Source of the DNA: Flabesymbios commensalis
Lineage: Eukaryota > Annelida > Polychaeta > Terebellida > Flabelligeridae
DNA length: 64,000 nucleotides
Direction: 5' to 3'
Assembly (NCBI GenBank): GCA_964017125.1
Contig: OZ024902.1
Span: 38,901,780-38,965,779 of the forward strand
In this document: piece by piece, positions 47,530 to 58,969 of the stretch
Layout: the number at the start of each line of letters is the position of its first letter
Numbering within the stretch: the stretch's first letter is position 1
The notes under the pieces: model-generated
Database searches by the model: none
Seen by the model: the letters and a program-made list of their open reading frames with translations, nothing else
Told to the model about the DNA's origin: nothing
Translations under genes and position numbers: made by a program

Positions 47530-48460
47530 TACCATTTTTTATCCCCCGCCCTAGGGGAATGGGATTTCAGTCGCGCCAGGATTCTGTACGGGATCACGTT
47601 TTCTTGCTGGCGCAAAAACTAAAATAAATTTTAATATGACATACTTAGCAGCATGAGGATGTGCAAGTGATTTTTTAAAGATGCTACCAAAATTCAAAAT
47701 GGCCGCCAGAGGTCAACTTCAAAAAAAATTGTGGGCACAAAAACTCTGAAACTTGATATCAGAAATTATTCAAATTTACTATCACATTCCCCACCATATG
47801 GAGATGTGCAGGTGACATTTTTAAGGTTTTACTAAAATTCAAAATGACCACCACGGACCAACTTCAAGTTTTTGGTGGGCGCAAAAACTTAAAAAATTAT
47901 TTTGGTCAATTTTTTTTTAATTTTAACATCACATTCCTAGCAACATGTGGATGTGCAAGTGATTTTTTAAAGATGCTACCAGAATTCAAAATGGCCACCT
48001 GAAGTCAACTCCATAATTCAACTAATTCCAAGTCGACGCAAAAACTTAACGTCAGAATTATTCAAATTTTACAGTCACATATTCCCCACAATATGTAGAT
48101 GTGCAGGTGATTTTTTTAAGCTTTTGCTGAAATTTAATATGGCCACCACGGATCAATTTCAATTTTTTTGATGTCGCAAAAACTCAAAAATTCAAGTGGT
48201 AAATTATTCAAATTTTACAATCACATTCCCCACAATATGGAGATGTGCATGTGATTTTTTCAAGGTTTTACCGAAATTCAAATTGGCCGCCATGCATGAA
48301 CTTCATAATTTTTTGTGGGCGCAAAAACTCAAAAATTGAAGTCATAAATAATGTGCAGGTGATTTTACTGAAATTTAAAATGGCCACCACAAGTCAACTT
48401 TTTTAATATTTGTGATCGCAAATAACTCTAACCTAATTTATGGCGGGGGATGATATAGGA
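47530..48460. repeat. Diverged tandem repeat, about 115-130-bp units
   Basis: Repeated order of ttcaaaatggccgcc, gtcaactt, gtgggcgcaaaaactcaaaa, a tcacattcccca word and gatgtgcaggtgattttt. The same family occurs at 60,790-61,350. A candidate AATAAA for end 9 lies at its left edge (47,623). Confidence 0.8.
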
Positions 48461-49430
48461 CTTCAGTCCTCTAGTTTTAGTCTTTTCTATAAGTTGTATC
48501 TGTAAAATTAAAAAAAATCACCAGAGCTCCGCGTTGGCCATGTCTCAACGAGTAATAAGATGATGTGAGTTTGGCTAGTCATACTAATTTTTAAAATTGA
48601 TTAGGCATTAGAAACAGGAATAAATAACCTTTCTTGGTAGACGAGTGATAATTTTTGTTATAAATTTTCGCAGGCTTTTCTGATGGAAAAATATTAATTT
48701 ATCAAACTTGTGAAAATTAATTTTCGTTGCCATTTATATATCGTCAAAAAATAATGTTTCTTCACTATTATAATTAGAAGTGGTTCAAAATGTCGCACTG
48801 TGCATGTCAGTAACACATTAATGTGTCATAGTATGTGCATCCCGAAATATATTTCACTGGATCTTCTGGCTTAAATGTGTAATGTTTTTATGTCTTGATG
48901 CATTAAATGAGTTACATCTATTTCATGGTTGAGTCATTATTAGCTGCCAATTGCTCAAAAAGTTTCTGGTATTGAAGATGTTATCAAAGGACTGATCAGT
49001 CGGTGTATTTCAATTTTTAGTAGAGTTTTAGCTCTACTGTTAGCATGGTGTTGGTCTGAGTGGTTTTCTGTATGATTTATTTCACGACAATAACTTTAAA
49101 TTTATCGAATTGAGAACATTTCTATCCCCATGTGTGTGTTAAGAATAACTTTATTCATTGCACCACGAAGCCACATTTTGAGATTTTAGCGTAGATGGTC
49201 CGATGAACACTGATACAAATCACGCCTTATTTTCCCATCTCTAATACAACGTCAGCCATGCGAGGTTGTGGATCTGGCTATATTAGGTGACGTCACGCAT
49301 GGCACGTGACCTTAGCAATACAAACCTCGGTTGATACACTGTGCTATCCCCATGAACGTATGCAGTATGCATATGCCTACCCCTGTGTGTACATATCTGT
49401 ATAAGACACATGACCTGTATTAAGGAACAT
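48461..49430. other. No gene seen
   Basis: AT-rich non-coding DNA. Confidence 0.5.
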
Positions 49431-49433
49431 CAA

Positions 49434-49537
49434 CCCTGCAAACACGATACTATGATCCAAGTGAATGTTGTTTAAATGTTGACCCGACGTCGACCCAACA
49501 TAAAACAACATTGGTTCAACGTCTCGTGTTTGCTGGG
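49434..49537. mobile_element. CAGCAAAC-end miniature element
   Basis: Ends ctgcaaacacgatac and ctcgtgtttgctggg, with interior attggttcaacg. At least two more diverged members follow to about 49,935. Confidence 0.65.
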
Positions 49538-49554
49538 AAGTGCACCTGGCTTAA

Positions 49555-49665
49555 TAGTAATACGGCAACGCTGACCAAATGTTGGGCCAGCGTCGTTGAC
49601 GGTGTGCCAGCATTGAAACAACGCTTGGCTCCATGTGATTGTCCAGCGTTATAGTGTTTGCTAGG
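49555..49665. mobile_element. Degenerate CAGCAAAC-end element
   Basis: Ends agtgtttgctagg at about 49,665. The interior ttgggccagcgtcgttgacg is typical of the family. Confidence 0.5.
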
Positions 49666-50280
49666 TCAGTCTGTCCAGTGTCTGTCCCATAGGCATAGGC
49701 CTACACAACAACACTCAGCTGACACAAGGAAATATGTTGAATCAATGATGGTTCTACGTTCGTCCACTGTCTACGACGTTGAACCAACGTTAATCCAACA
49801 TTGATTCACCGTCTTGTCACCGCTGGTCGCAATACACATGTATATATAATTGCCTATCAGCCACTCACTGCCCAACAAAACAAACATTCACCAGATGTGG
49901 CATTAATGTTGGGCGAGCTTCGTAGACGATGCTCTAACATTAAACCAGCAAAACAACAATTCATTGATAATAATTAATATATTTGTTGCTTAATTGTGTA
50001 GCAGCTGTATTTTAGCTTTCCTTAAAACACTGACCCTGAAGCCCAGCTCAAGCTCTACTTCAGTGCCGTCAGTCTCTAGTTACTCACCTAAAGTTGTGTC
50101 TCGTTACTACGACCTACAACTTCAAGTGTTTAAAGCATTTTAGAAAAACTTAATAAAACATATATATTCCAATATATCAAATTTTATGCTCATTTCTCCT
50201 TCAAATTTAACTGTACGAATGATTTTATATAACAGCTGAAAACGGCTACAGTGTATATGCTTGATTAACACTTGATCAGC

Positions 50281-50353
50281 GCGGGATCGACTTTAGTCGT
50301 CAGAATCTGACGTCTGTAGACGTCATATTCTGACAACTAAAGTCAATCCCCGC
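50281..50353. repeat. Near-perfect 73-bp palindrome
   Basis: Arms of about 34 bp (gcgggatcgactttagtcgt and its mirror actaaagtcaatccccgc) meet at a central tgta between gacgtc words. It would form a long hairpin, and the inner arms contain TGACGTC. Probably a tiny foldback element; a regulatory role is only a possibility. Confidence 0.75.
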
Positions 50354-50695
50354 ACAGCAAGACATTTATGGTTATTTTAAATTGAAAGAACCCCTTTGGT
50401 CTCCATGGATTTTACAAAAAGAACTCGGCGATTTATGGGTTAAAACCATTAGGACATGCTTTTTTGATTATCCCCAGTCTGTCCGCTCGTTAGATTCGAT
50501 AACATGCGGAAACTAGAATATTTTCTTCTAATGCTATTGTACTTGTGATTTCCTAAATTGGTGGGAAACACATTATGGTTATTTGTCAAAAGACCCAGCA
50601 CGGGAAAAACAATAGGGGGTGGTGGGCAATGACACCTTTTGCAGGGTTAGAAATATTTTTTTTCATACTGACCAAATGCAAATTTTATGATGATA

Positions 50696-50904
50696 TACTG
50701 TAGATCAGGTAATTTTCGCGTGTTTAGATTTTCGCAAAATTGTGATTTTATAATTTTTTACGAAGTCTAGAATTCGCGAATTATCGATTTCGATGATAGG
50801 TAGCGCTCATAATAATTTTCGCGAGATTCTTAAATTGGCGAAATTGTCCTCCTCGCGAAATTCGCGAGAATTAAAACCTCGCGAATATTACCAGATCTAC
50901 AGTA
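50696..50904. mobile_element. MITE with 25-bp terminal inverted repeats
   Basis: Left end tactgtagatcaggtaattt and right end attaccagatctacagta are inverted copies. The interior is full of tcgcga / cgcgaa words. Length 209 bp. The 62-codon frame inside it is not a gene. Confidence 0.8.
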
Positions 50905-51207
50905 GTTATGATAAACACAGTGACAAAAACATTCCAACTTCATTCATAACATTATCGTACATGGGCATTTTACATTACTGAGTATAAAACAACATGACTG
51001 ATCAAGCTGAGTTGTAAGTCGGTAACAAGATCTATTGATAATTTTTTTAAATAACAAACCATAGTTGACATAAAAATATGTCATAAAAAAGAAGAGAATG
51101 CCCGTCATCGAACAAGTCGCTATCGCACTACCTCTTGGCCACCTAGGTTCCCCGCAATGCTATTCTGAATCTTGGCAGGAAAGAAACAATTTGTGTGGGA
51201 TACTTAC

Positions 51208-51290
51208 CTGTGCGCCCAACGTAATCGGCATGTATTGTGAGCCGCCTAAATCAGGATATTGTGCCTTAAATTCAATGACCTGGATGTAAC
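51208..51290 (-). other. Isolated exon-like segment on the opposite strand
   Basis: On the minus strand an acceptor (gtaaaacag) precedes 83 bases open in one frame. They read IEFKAQYPDLGGSQYMPITL and end CAG before a perfect donor gtaagta. A tactaag-like branch word lies upstream, but the pyrimidine tract is poor. No partner exons are recognised on this strand. It may be a chance assembly, part of a nested gene, or a relic. Confidence 0.25.
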
Positions 51291-51299
51291 CTGTTTTAC

Positions 51300-52054
51300 A
51301 TTGTAGGGCATAACGTTACTTAGTAACATGCATTATAAATATAAGGTTACAACTTTACAAAAACATATGATCTATCACTTTATTATTTGCAACTTTGGGG
51401 ATCATTGAATCTGAAAGCTGCTGAGCTTGCTTCACCTCGCATTGTACTTTTACATACATGTCCAGAAACATGAATATACGAAGGAAAATCTTCTAGACTA
51501 CAGGGAATAATTTGCTTCAGAAAAATTGAGTAGCAGTTTAGCATACTGGCATGTGTCAAGCTACTATTCTCCATACGAAGAACTGCTACACCAACATATT
51601 ATTGTGTAGCATTTGCCCAAAATTGCGTAGCAAACTGCACCGCTAAACCAGACAAATTATTCCCTGGACTAATAAAAAAATACATTCACAGTCGTTTACA
51701 ATCTTTTTAAATCTGATTGTGTTCAACTAAAAATTCACAATAAATACTATTTTCATCCTAGTATTATTATAATACTGATAAATTGTACTGTTCCATTCAT
51801 TTCATACATACCGTTTTCTGACTACTGGTTCGCACGATGCTTGGCAGGGGATTGTCGAAGTTCAACGTATCCCTTGTTTTCATGTGCCATCCTTTTGTAA
51901 GGGTAATTTCTTCGCCATTATTTTTCATTCAGAATTTCTTCCTGAGTTCTTACAAGATTTGATAAAAGTATTTGCACTACATCTGATTATACCTGAAGTA
52001 CGCGATGAGCTGTCCAATAGAGGAATGTAAGGGTGTGTTGCTGGTGTTTTTCAG
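51300..52054. other. No gene seen
   Basis: Non-coding, AT-rich. Confidence 0.5.
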
Positions 52055-52366
52055 GCTTTCATGAAGCTACGCAGAGATGTCCAGTGCAAGATATGTGGGC
52101 AGATTTATCCTAGTCTTCACATTTTGACGAGACACCACCAGAAAGAGCACGGAGAAGGTTACAGATGCCCTATGTGTGACAGGTCTTTCTCCCAGCAGGG
52201 AACATTGAATCGGCATTTAAAAATACATTCGGGATCCCCAAGAATTTTTCCATGTGAAGTTTGTGGAAAAGCTTTCAGCCGGAATGATAACTTATTGGCT
52301 CACAAAAGACATGTTCACCAGAAGCAAAAAGCTGATGAAATGACGTCTAACATTAATCCCTTTTAA
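52055..52366 (+). CDS. Alternative end 10: three C2H2 zinc fingers
   Basis: Acceptor ggtgtttttcag (ending 52,054), phase 0, 103 codons. The fingers are CKICGQIYPSLHILTRH...H, CPMCDRSFSQQGTLNRH...H and CEVCGKAFSRNDNLLAH...H. Fingers begin only about ten residues after the splice, so the constant half is placed close to the DNA-reader. The stop overlaps a poly(A) signal. Confidence 0.9.
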   Translation, partial: AFMKLRRDVQCKICGQIYPSLHILTRHHQKEHGEGYRCPMCDRSFSQQGTLNRHLKIHSGSPRIFPCEVCGKAFSRNDNLLAHKRHVHQKQKADEMTSNINPF

Positions 52367-52371
52367 ATAAA
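52366..52371 (+). terminator. Poly(A) signal overlapping the stop of end 10
   Basis: AATAAA starts on the last base of TAA, as seen for both DUF3504 ends. Confidence 0.55.
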
Positions 52372-54058
52372 AATTAATTTTACTTGGAAAGATTTAAGAT
52401 CACAGGGAAACTTTTTTGAGAAGTATTGATTATCGATTTTCACCTTCAAACATAATATCCTTAGGGTACCATTGATGTTCAAATATTTATCTAATCAAAT
52501 TTGAATTAGATTAGCAAATGACCATAGTTCAGTTGAATAGCCGGATTGTCATTTCTACTTATACTGAAGTAAATAATAATATTATAAGTCTACATATATT
52601 ATATTTTAAACGGACAACAGTGAACACTATGTTATTTATTTTAAAGTTCAGGTGAAACGAAGGCATAGAAATTCAGTATCAAGTAATACGAGACAGATTT
52701 CACTCAGACAGTTTTCACCGGGTGTTATGTTGAGATGCAGCCTGTGTGTATCATCTATTTATCCATTAATCACATAATCTGTAACTTTTTATTTGACAAG
52801 AATGCAACTAATTTCTTATTCCGGATTTTCTTTTGAGTATATACTGTCTACTGTTTTCAGTACACTACACTTATAGTGAACTATGCTTATTTCACTGTGT
52901 CTACGAACGGAAAATCCGTCAATACTCGGCGTATATCTTGGTTTTACTTTGATGGATGTTGCATATTTCCAAAAGAGAATGAAGAATGTCATGTAGAAGC
53001 ACTTCATCATGGAACACGTGAATAAACAAAATAATGGAAAAAAATCAGATTAGGGCTGTGGCGAGTAAAAACTGGCGCTGCTTATTGCCTACAATAAAAT
53101 GATTTGTCGATTCTCTTGATATCTTGATATATACCAGCCTCTTTCTTTGACTAGGATTATTTAATAAGCAAACACTGGCAGCATGTAGCAAATAACTTTA
53201 TAAACATGCACGTAACTCCCCCCCGACGTGGAATTTGTTGTCGCCATAGCAGGGAGCAACTCCAAGTTGGCTAAAATCTACCTCAGTCCTTACCGGCATA
53301 GCTGATTTGCTCATGAATGATTTTCAATTTGGCACTTATGATGAAAATAGTACCAAGATTGCTTTGTATAGTACCGTTTTATAGTTATGTACTCAGTTAC
53401 ATGTAGTATCCGGTGTTATTATATTCTTCATTTTGAGCAGAAAAAAATACCTCTTTGCAGTATCAGAGTACATAATTTGAAGAATTATGCTTGAAGACCT
53501 TTTATAATTATTTAATAGAAATTTTCACCCACGTAAACGCGATCCACCACTTCAAGTGAGTGAAAATTCTTCAGATTTGACAACGTGAAAGTTAAAAATG
53601 TTCAAATCTTGCTGATTTATCTTTGACTTGTTTAAAAATTGTACTTGATGTGCTGATTAAAAATGAAAACCCTAATGCCAGCTGGACCGGTGATTAAAGG
53701 GTTAATTCGTGGCAAAGTATTTTACTTACTTAGAGTAGCTGAAAGCTATACAATTCTGTCTTATTTGCTAGGGACACATTATTAAATAGATCAATGAAAA
53801 GAGCCGAGATTGAGGAAACTGGTACCTTTATATGATTTTCAATATTATCTGCTTTACTGAGTGACCAATTTAATGAAAACATGGTATCTACACAATGTCA
53901 TAACGTTGGAATGTTTTAAGCCAACTAATCCATGCTTCAAATAAACTTTTAGAAAAGAAAACAATTGTGGATGCAGTTTAAAATTTTTTTGCTGGAGTCC
54001 AGATCAAAGTAATCGGGTTTATTGATTTTTCTCAGTTTAGTTTATGCCTATTTTACAG
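52372..54058. other. No gene seen
   Basis: AT-rich spacer without a repeat array or recognisable exon. Confidence 0.5.
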
Positions 54059-54335
54059 AGCACTGGGCACAACATGTATGAAGGAAGTGTCAGCCTTTAC
54101 AATGACAGATATGGGCTCCACGGAAAGAAGTTGAACTTTTATGGAGAACGTCATGAATGTCCTTTTTGTGCCAGAAGCTACAACATGCGGGAAAATTACT
54201 GCTAGACAAGATCATATGAAAAGACATGTCCGGAATGTGCATCTAGATTTACATGACGGTACAGAAGATGGTGTTGGCCGATTGTTTATAAAAATGTCGC
54301 GTGCTTCTACGCTACCATCTACCGAGGAGTCTTAA
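54059..54335 (+). pseudogene. Dead zinc-finger end (11) with internal deletion
   Basis: Acceptor cctattttacag (ending 54,058), then phase-0 GHNMYEGSVSLYNDRYGLHG and the start of a finger, CPFCARSYNM. The sequence then jumps into the middle of a second finger in another frame (CGKITARQDHMKRHVRNVH) with the tail DLHDGTEDGVGRLFIKMS. The phase-0 frame hits TAG soon after the join. The missing part (finger-one histidines, linker and first cysteine of finger two) suggests a deletion of roughly 60-70 bases plus a frame change. The tail matches NDGTEDHLERCFNVLS of end 14. Confidence 0.8.
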
Positions 54336-54834
54336 CTTTAAAACCTTTAAAATGTATTTATTTATCTCTATTTTGATAAATTTGAAACATTATTCTTTAG
54401 CACGTGCTTAACATCAGGTCGGTGAAACAAAAGCGATTGATCGATTGGTAAAGAAGATTAATATGAAACAATATCGCCAATATCAGACAAAATGTCACAC
54501 CAGTACATAAGCAGGTTGATCTTTCCTTGACACGTCATCTTGCATTATATTTTTTTCTGACGGATTTTATGGCTCAGCTCTGATTCTATTCCATAGTCAT
54601 GGAGTGAGTGATTTGAGTATCCTCAACTAATTAATGTATTTGAAACGACCAGATATAAGATTCACATTGCAATATTAGGCTTATGAGTATAACTTTTTTG
54701 TTCAATGTTGGTGTGACTTGACTTTACATGCTTTCAAAATGGTGAACGACTTGCTATTAGTCTGCTCATGTTGTCCTTATTTTGCCAGTTTTTATAAAAG
54801 CTTAATTATTACCCGGGAGTGTCTTCAGACATAT

Positions 54835-55010
54835 TATTTCCCTCGCCCATTTCATGTCCTGCCTCAGCATATACATACACATACTATTCATATACCGTAT
54901 GCGTATCACATGAAAAACGTATATTTAGATTTAAAAATCATCAATGCAAAGTTTGTCATACTTCAGACTTCCCTGTTATATCAAACCGACTGTTAAGTGA
55001 GAAATCTTGA
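54835..55010 (+). pseudogene. Faint zinc-finger relic
   Basis: One frame reads CPASAYTYTYYSYTVCVSH followed by NHQCKVCH. This parallels CPLCEKTYTYRYTMIRHLKGH then YQCNFC of end 13, with the second cysteine and first histidine replaced. A decayed duplicate is plausible; chance cannot be excluded. Confidence 0.35.
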
Positions 55011-55309
55011 ACATTCTTTATGCTGTGAGGAGTTTGGTATCGTCGAAAAGTACTATTGAACCGTACGCATATATTAATAGTAGTTGTATTCAGCAAATGG
55101 TCTGAGTTTTTGTGCAGTTATTATTTCTGGATAATGTTGCAATCAAATTGATCAGCGATACCTTTTGAATAATGCACAGCAGACTTTGCATGTGCTGTAG
55201 TCCATCGTACAAGGCTTGATAAAGGACATTTACTATGTATTTTTTCTTGCAATTATTCTGGAGATCGAAATATACGTGTATCCTTGTGACAGTTTGTACT
55301 TTTTTCCAG

Positions 55310-55585
55310 ACCAGTCTGCCAAGGAGCGTTTTGAGTGAAGGAGGCGAACTATATAATTACTCAATGGAAGACAGACATGAGTGTCCAGTTTGCCAGAGGT
55401 CATATTCATTACGACAGAATCTTCGACGACATATGAGAAATCACGAAACCAAGCGTTACCAATGTCTCTATTGCGGGAAAATATTCAAAAGAAGTGACAT
55501 TGTCAGGAAGCACGTTCTTACGTCACATGCTGAACGAAATCTGGAGAACAGTTTTACTACAATCGATTTCACTGGCAATTGCTAA
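55310..55585 (+). CDS. Alternative end 12: two C2H2 zinc fingers
   Basis: Acceptor actttttttccag (ending 55,309), phase 0, 91 codons. The fingers are CPVCQRSYSLRQNLRRH...H and CLYCGKIFKRSDIVRKH....H, joined by ETKRYQ. From here rightward the ends share one design: CPxC...Y......RH, a short linker, C-x2-C-GKIF-x-R-x-D and a hydrophobic or polar tail. Confidence 0.9.
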   Translation, partial: TSLPRSVLSEGGELYNYSMEDRHECPVCQRSYSLRQNLRRHMRNHETKRYQCLYCGKIFKRSDIVRKHVLTSHAERNLENSFTTIDFTGNC

Positions 55586-56494
55586 ACTTCTTTGCAGCAG
55601 TCGAAAAACTGATCAACTTTGAAAAAAAATTGTGTTGATATTTGATCCATCATTCCATGCAAGACTTCCACGCAAGCTTACATGAGATCGAAAGTTTAAA
55701 GTGTTGTTACATGCAATGTATGTCTGTGTCGCGTGGTAGTCTTTGGGGGATTCTACTGTGTACTCTGTTTCAAACTGTTATAAGTTTACGGGTGTACACC
55801 ACTGTCTATGGTAATGTGTGTCGCCACATGAGAATTGAAAAGATTTTAACTAAGAGGCGCGTGCTGAATTTTTCTGTCGTGATAGTTTTTTAGTAGAGCG
55901 AAAGTTATTAGGCTACTGCTTTTTATAAATGGTAACTTTTTTTTATCAATGTGGATGTCGAGTTGCGTTAGCAGTTCCATCTTCACATGAATGAGATATA
56001 AGACATTCACATTAAATAAGCACATTCAATAACGCTCAGAAAGGTAGGACATCTATGCAACTTGAGCTGTGGAACTCTTCCATCAGCGGAACTCTTCCAT
56101 CTTTTTTCCTGTTATGTTCTAATTGAGTTTTGAACAATTTTGCATGGATATATGTCAGGATATTAAAACGGAAAAATCCGAAATACATGTTTTAGTAAAA
56201 ACAAGACTTTAGCCTAGTGTTGGCTTTTTTTGAGCAAGGGAAGTATAGGAAGCTGTCAGGCATGGATCTAGATGGCTACCCGGCATGACCGGTCTGCTAA
56301 CTCATTTACTTGGATTGCGATGTCATCAGGGTACAAGATGACCTGTTTGCTGTGTAGACATTTTTATGTCGCTGCAAAATACTTTCAGATATTTTTTGTC
56401 TGTCTATTCATATCATAGGCACATACACATTGTGTCTGTGTGCTGACATTTTCATCAATGCCACGTATTATAAATAAAATACATGACATCCAGC

Positions 56495-56710
56495 AGTGTT
56501 CAGCACAGGCCGCGATATTGCGTCAATTACGCACTTATGGGTCAAATGTCTCATTTTTTCCCAGGGTAGTGAGACAAATGTCCCCACCTATTTCTTGACT
56601 GTGCTGAACACTGGGCGTCAATTACGCACTTAGAGGTCAAATGTCTGTTTTTTTTCTAGGGTGGTGAGACAAATGTCCCCGCCTATTTCTTGTCTGTGCT
56701 GAACACTGCA
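56495..56710. repeat. Tandem duplication, unit about 117 bp
   Basis: gcgtcaattacgcactta and gtgagacaaatgtcccc, then cctatttcttg and gtgctgaacactg, occur twice in order. Confidence 0.85.
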
Positions 56711-56861
56711 TCCAGTATTTTTCATGCTGCTTTATTTATATGAAATGGCTGAACTTACTCTTTTGACTGGTTGTGACATGTATATATGCCTGGGTAGGGT
56801 AGGCCTATATGCAACATGACTACATGTCAATAGCACGCAACCTACGTTTTTACTAAGGGGG

Positions 56862-56942
56862 CCACCATTCGATCTCCAGGGGGGGGGGGGCTGGAGTTTT
56901 TGTCATCAATATATGTAATGGGAGATTGAATGGTGCCCCCTA
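56862..56942. mobile_element. Small inverted-repeat element
   Basis: gggggccaccattcgatctcc mirrors gggagattgaatggtgcccc, with a G-tract at 56,879-56,890. A related end occurs near 17,280. Confidence 0.6.
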
Positions 56943-58576
56943 ACTAGAATATGTTATTCATGGTTCCAAGATTAAAAATGGAAGTGGTTAAACTTTACTC
57001 ACTTTGTAACTACAAGCGAAACGATTGCAATATCTACTGAGGGCAGGTGTAAGCGTCGTTTCGCTCATAGTTCCAAAGTGACTAAAATGTATCCACTTTC
57101 ATACAATTTTCACATTTTCCGATGGTGAAACGAATTTCCATTGTACACAAATAGTGTTAAGATTTTACTCTGGGGTTGCCTTTTCACTCAAGGCTCTCAT
57201 TCACTTCGTTACTTCACTTCAAAACTTATTGATTTTTAATCTAGGATGCAACAGCTTGTCTCTCAAAGTACCGAAAGACCGCAAACTAGAATTGAGAACT
57301 TCAGGGAGTTATTGCTAGAATGAACAACACAAACCAGTAGCCTACCAGTGTTCATTTATGTTTGATACGATTAAATATGATATGGTGTATACCCATTCTT
57401 TTTTTTTTAGCTCGGCGTTGACAATAACATTTACTTGTGGGCACAATAACTTAAACGTTGTTCATGTATCCTTCCCAAATTTATTATGTATGTTACAAAT
57501 AACCAGTTCTCGGACAAGTTCAATAATGGCTGAAAAAAAGTTCAAACTGGCCGATTTATTGCGATTTTTTGCATTTCACTCCAATAATTTTACCTTGTAG
57601 TCGCAATAACTTTAAGTTCAATAATGGCGGCGGGCTATTGTCGAGTGTGCTCTTGTTCAGATATCATGTTACTGAAAATCCTAGAATTGTCCGCAAATAT
57701 CCTGAAAAATTTATAATAAAAAAACATATCTACTTAACTTGTCTCCGATCCGAAATTAAGCTTGAATCACTCAACATTTCAATATGAAACACAGAGTACA
57801 CATTTGAAAACATTCCCCTTAGTAATTTGAAAAGTTTTTTTAGAATTATTGTTTGAAGTATTATATTATATAGTCACAGCAAACAATTGAATCGATAACG
57901 ATGTGACGTATTGCTTTTTTGCTTTTTCTAAGCACCCGCGATTTAGGAATATTTTGTATGTTCTGTTCTTGTAATAAGATGTGTCACAAAATATCTTCCT
58001 AAGTTATGGTTTATAGAAATAATTCTAATCGAGATCTTGGTTGACAGTATTCAGACTGCATTGCGAAACATGCCTTGTGACATTCAAGCTTAACACAGCT
58101 GAGCATTAGTTATGTGGTTAGAAATAGATTAATAATAATAATAGATTCATAATAGATTAATTTGATTTGACAAGAAAAATATGACTCCACATTGAAAGCA
58201 GTTGAAAAAATCATAAAATGCTATGGCAATAAAATCAATGTAATGCAGTTCAACCCTTTTCACAAATATATACAAGAGTACTCTGATTTTATCCCAAACT
58301 GTTTGCCAGATTTTATTCTAGAAGTACATGTATGTCGTTTAAAAATAATGTTTTCGGTTTCTCATTTTGTTCTTTAATTGATGTTATAAATTCAGGCAAG
58401 ATGGTACTAAAGTAAAGCATACACTTTGGCTCTGTTGTTTTACTGTTAATACATTTTTTATCACGAAGCAGTTTTCGGTTATCAAGTTGACAAGCGCCAG
58501 TGATTATTAATCGTGATACAAATTTTTTTTTTAGAATTATATTTCTACCATTAAGGCTTTGTCACTTATTTTACAG

Positions 58577-58882
58577 GAAGATCTTTGGGACACAAACAAA
58601 TTTGGGGAACAAGATGTACCCTACATCAGACCAGCCAGCCAACTAACATCTGAGCTAAGTGATCTCCTCACCAGACCTCATAAATGCCCATTGTGTGAAA
58701 AAACCTATACGTATCGTTACACCATGATACGCCACCTAAAAGGACATGATGACAGAGGATATCAATGTAATTTTTGTAGGAAGATATTTAAAAGAACAGA
58801 CGTGTTCAGAAGGCACATGGCCACGGCACATTCTGTTAAAAAAGTCACTAAAGACGTCTTCACCTTTTATCCTAATTCATAA
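58577..58882 (+). CDS. Alternative end 13: two C2H2 zinc fingers
   Basis: Acceptor cacttattttacag (ending 58,576), phase 0, 101 codons. A 34-residue linker precedes CPLCEKTYTYRYTMIRH...H and CNFCRKIFKRTDVFRRH....H. The inter-finger linker DDRGYQ and the second finger closely follow ends 12 and 14. No AATAAA was noticed within 100 bases of the stop. Confidence 0.9.
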   Translation, partial: EDLWDTNKFGEQDVPYIRPASQLTSELSDLLTRPHKCPLCEKTYTYRYTMIRHLKGHDDRGYQCNFCRKIFKRTDVFRRHMATAHSVKKVTKDVFTFYPNS

Positions 58883-58969
58883 CTTTGAAAGTTTACAAGT
58901 CATTACTTTACGTGGCTTCTCACTTGCACATCTTGTGGAACAAACTGTTCGAAAAAGTGTCTAATTGAA

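Larger units (their letters stand above)
55586..58576. other. Spacer with repeats, no intact gene
   Basis: AT-rich. It contains a 117-bp tandem duplication (56,495), a small inverted element (56,862) and, near 57,410-57,640, words such as gggcacaataactt of the atggcc repeat family. Confidence 0.5.

Noticed and set aside
50793-50981. 62-codon open frame
   Set aside because: It lies mostly inside the MITE at 50,696-50,904.
51195-51225. The word atacttacctg, like the 5' end of U1 snRNA
   Set aside because: The following bases do not fit U1 stem I or later U1 sequence. On the other strand it is a strong splice donor.
54718-54996. 92-codon open frame beginning near 54,718
   Set aside because: This frame has no domain. 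Only the neighbouring frame shows a zinc-finger-like relic, listed with low confidence.
55690-55893. Frame with VYTTVYGNVCRHMRI, resembling half a zinc finger
   Set aside because: The cysteine pair is absent and no phase-0 acceptor was found. It could be a very old relic but is too weak to list.
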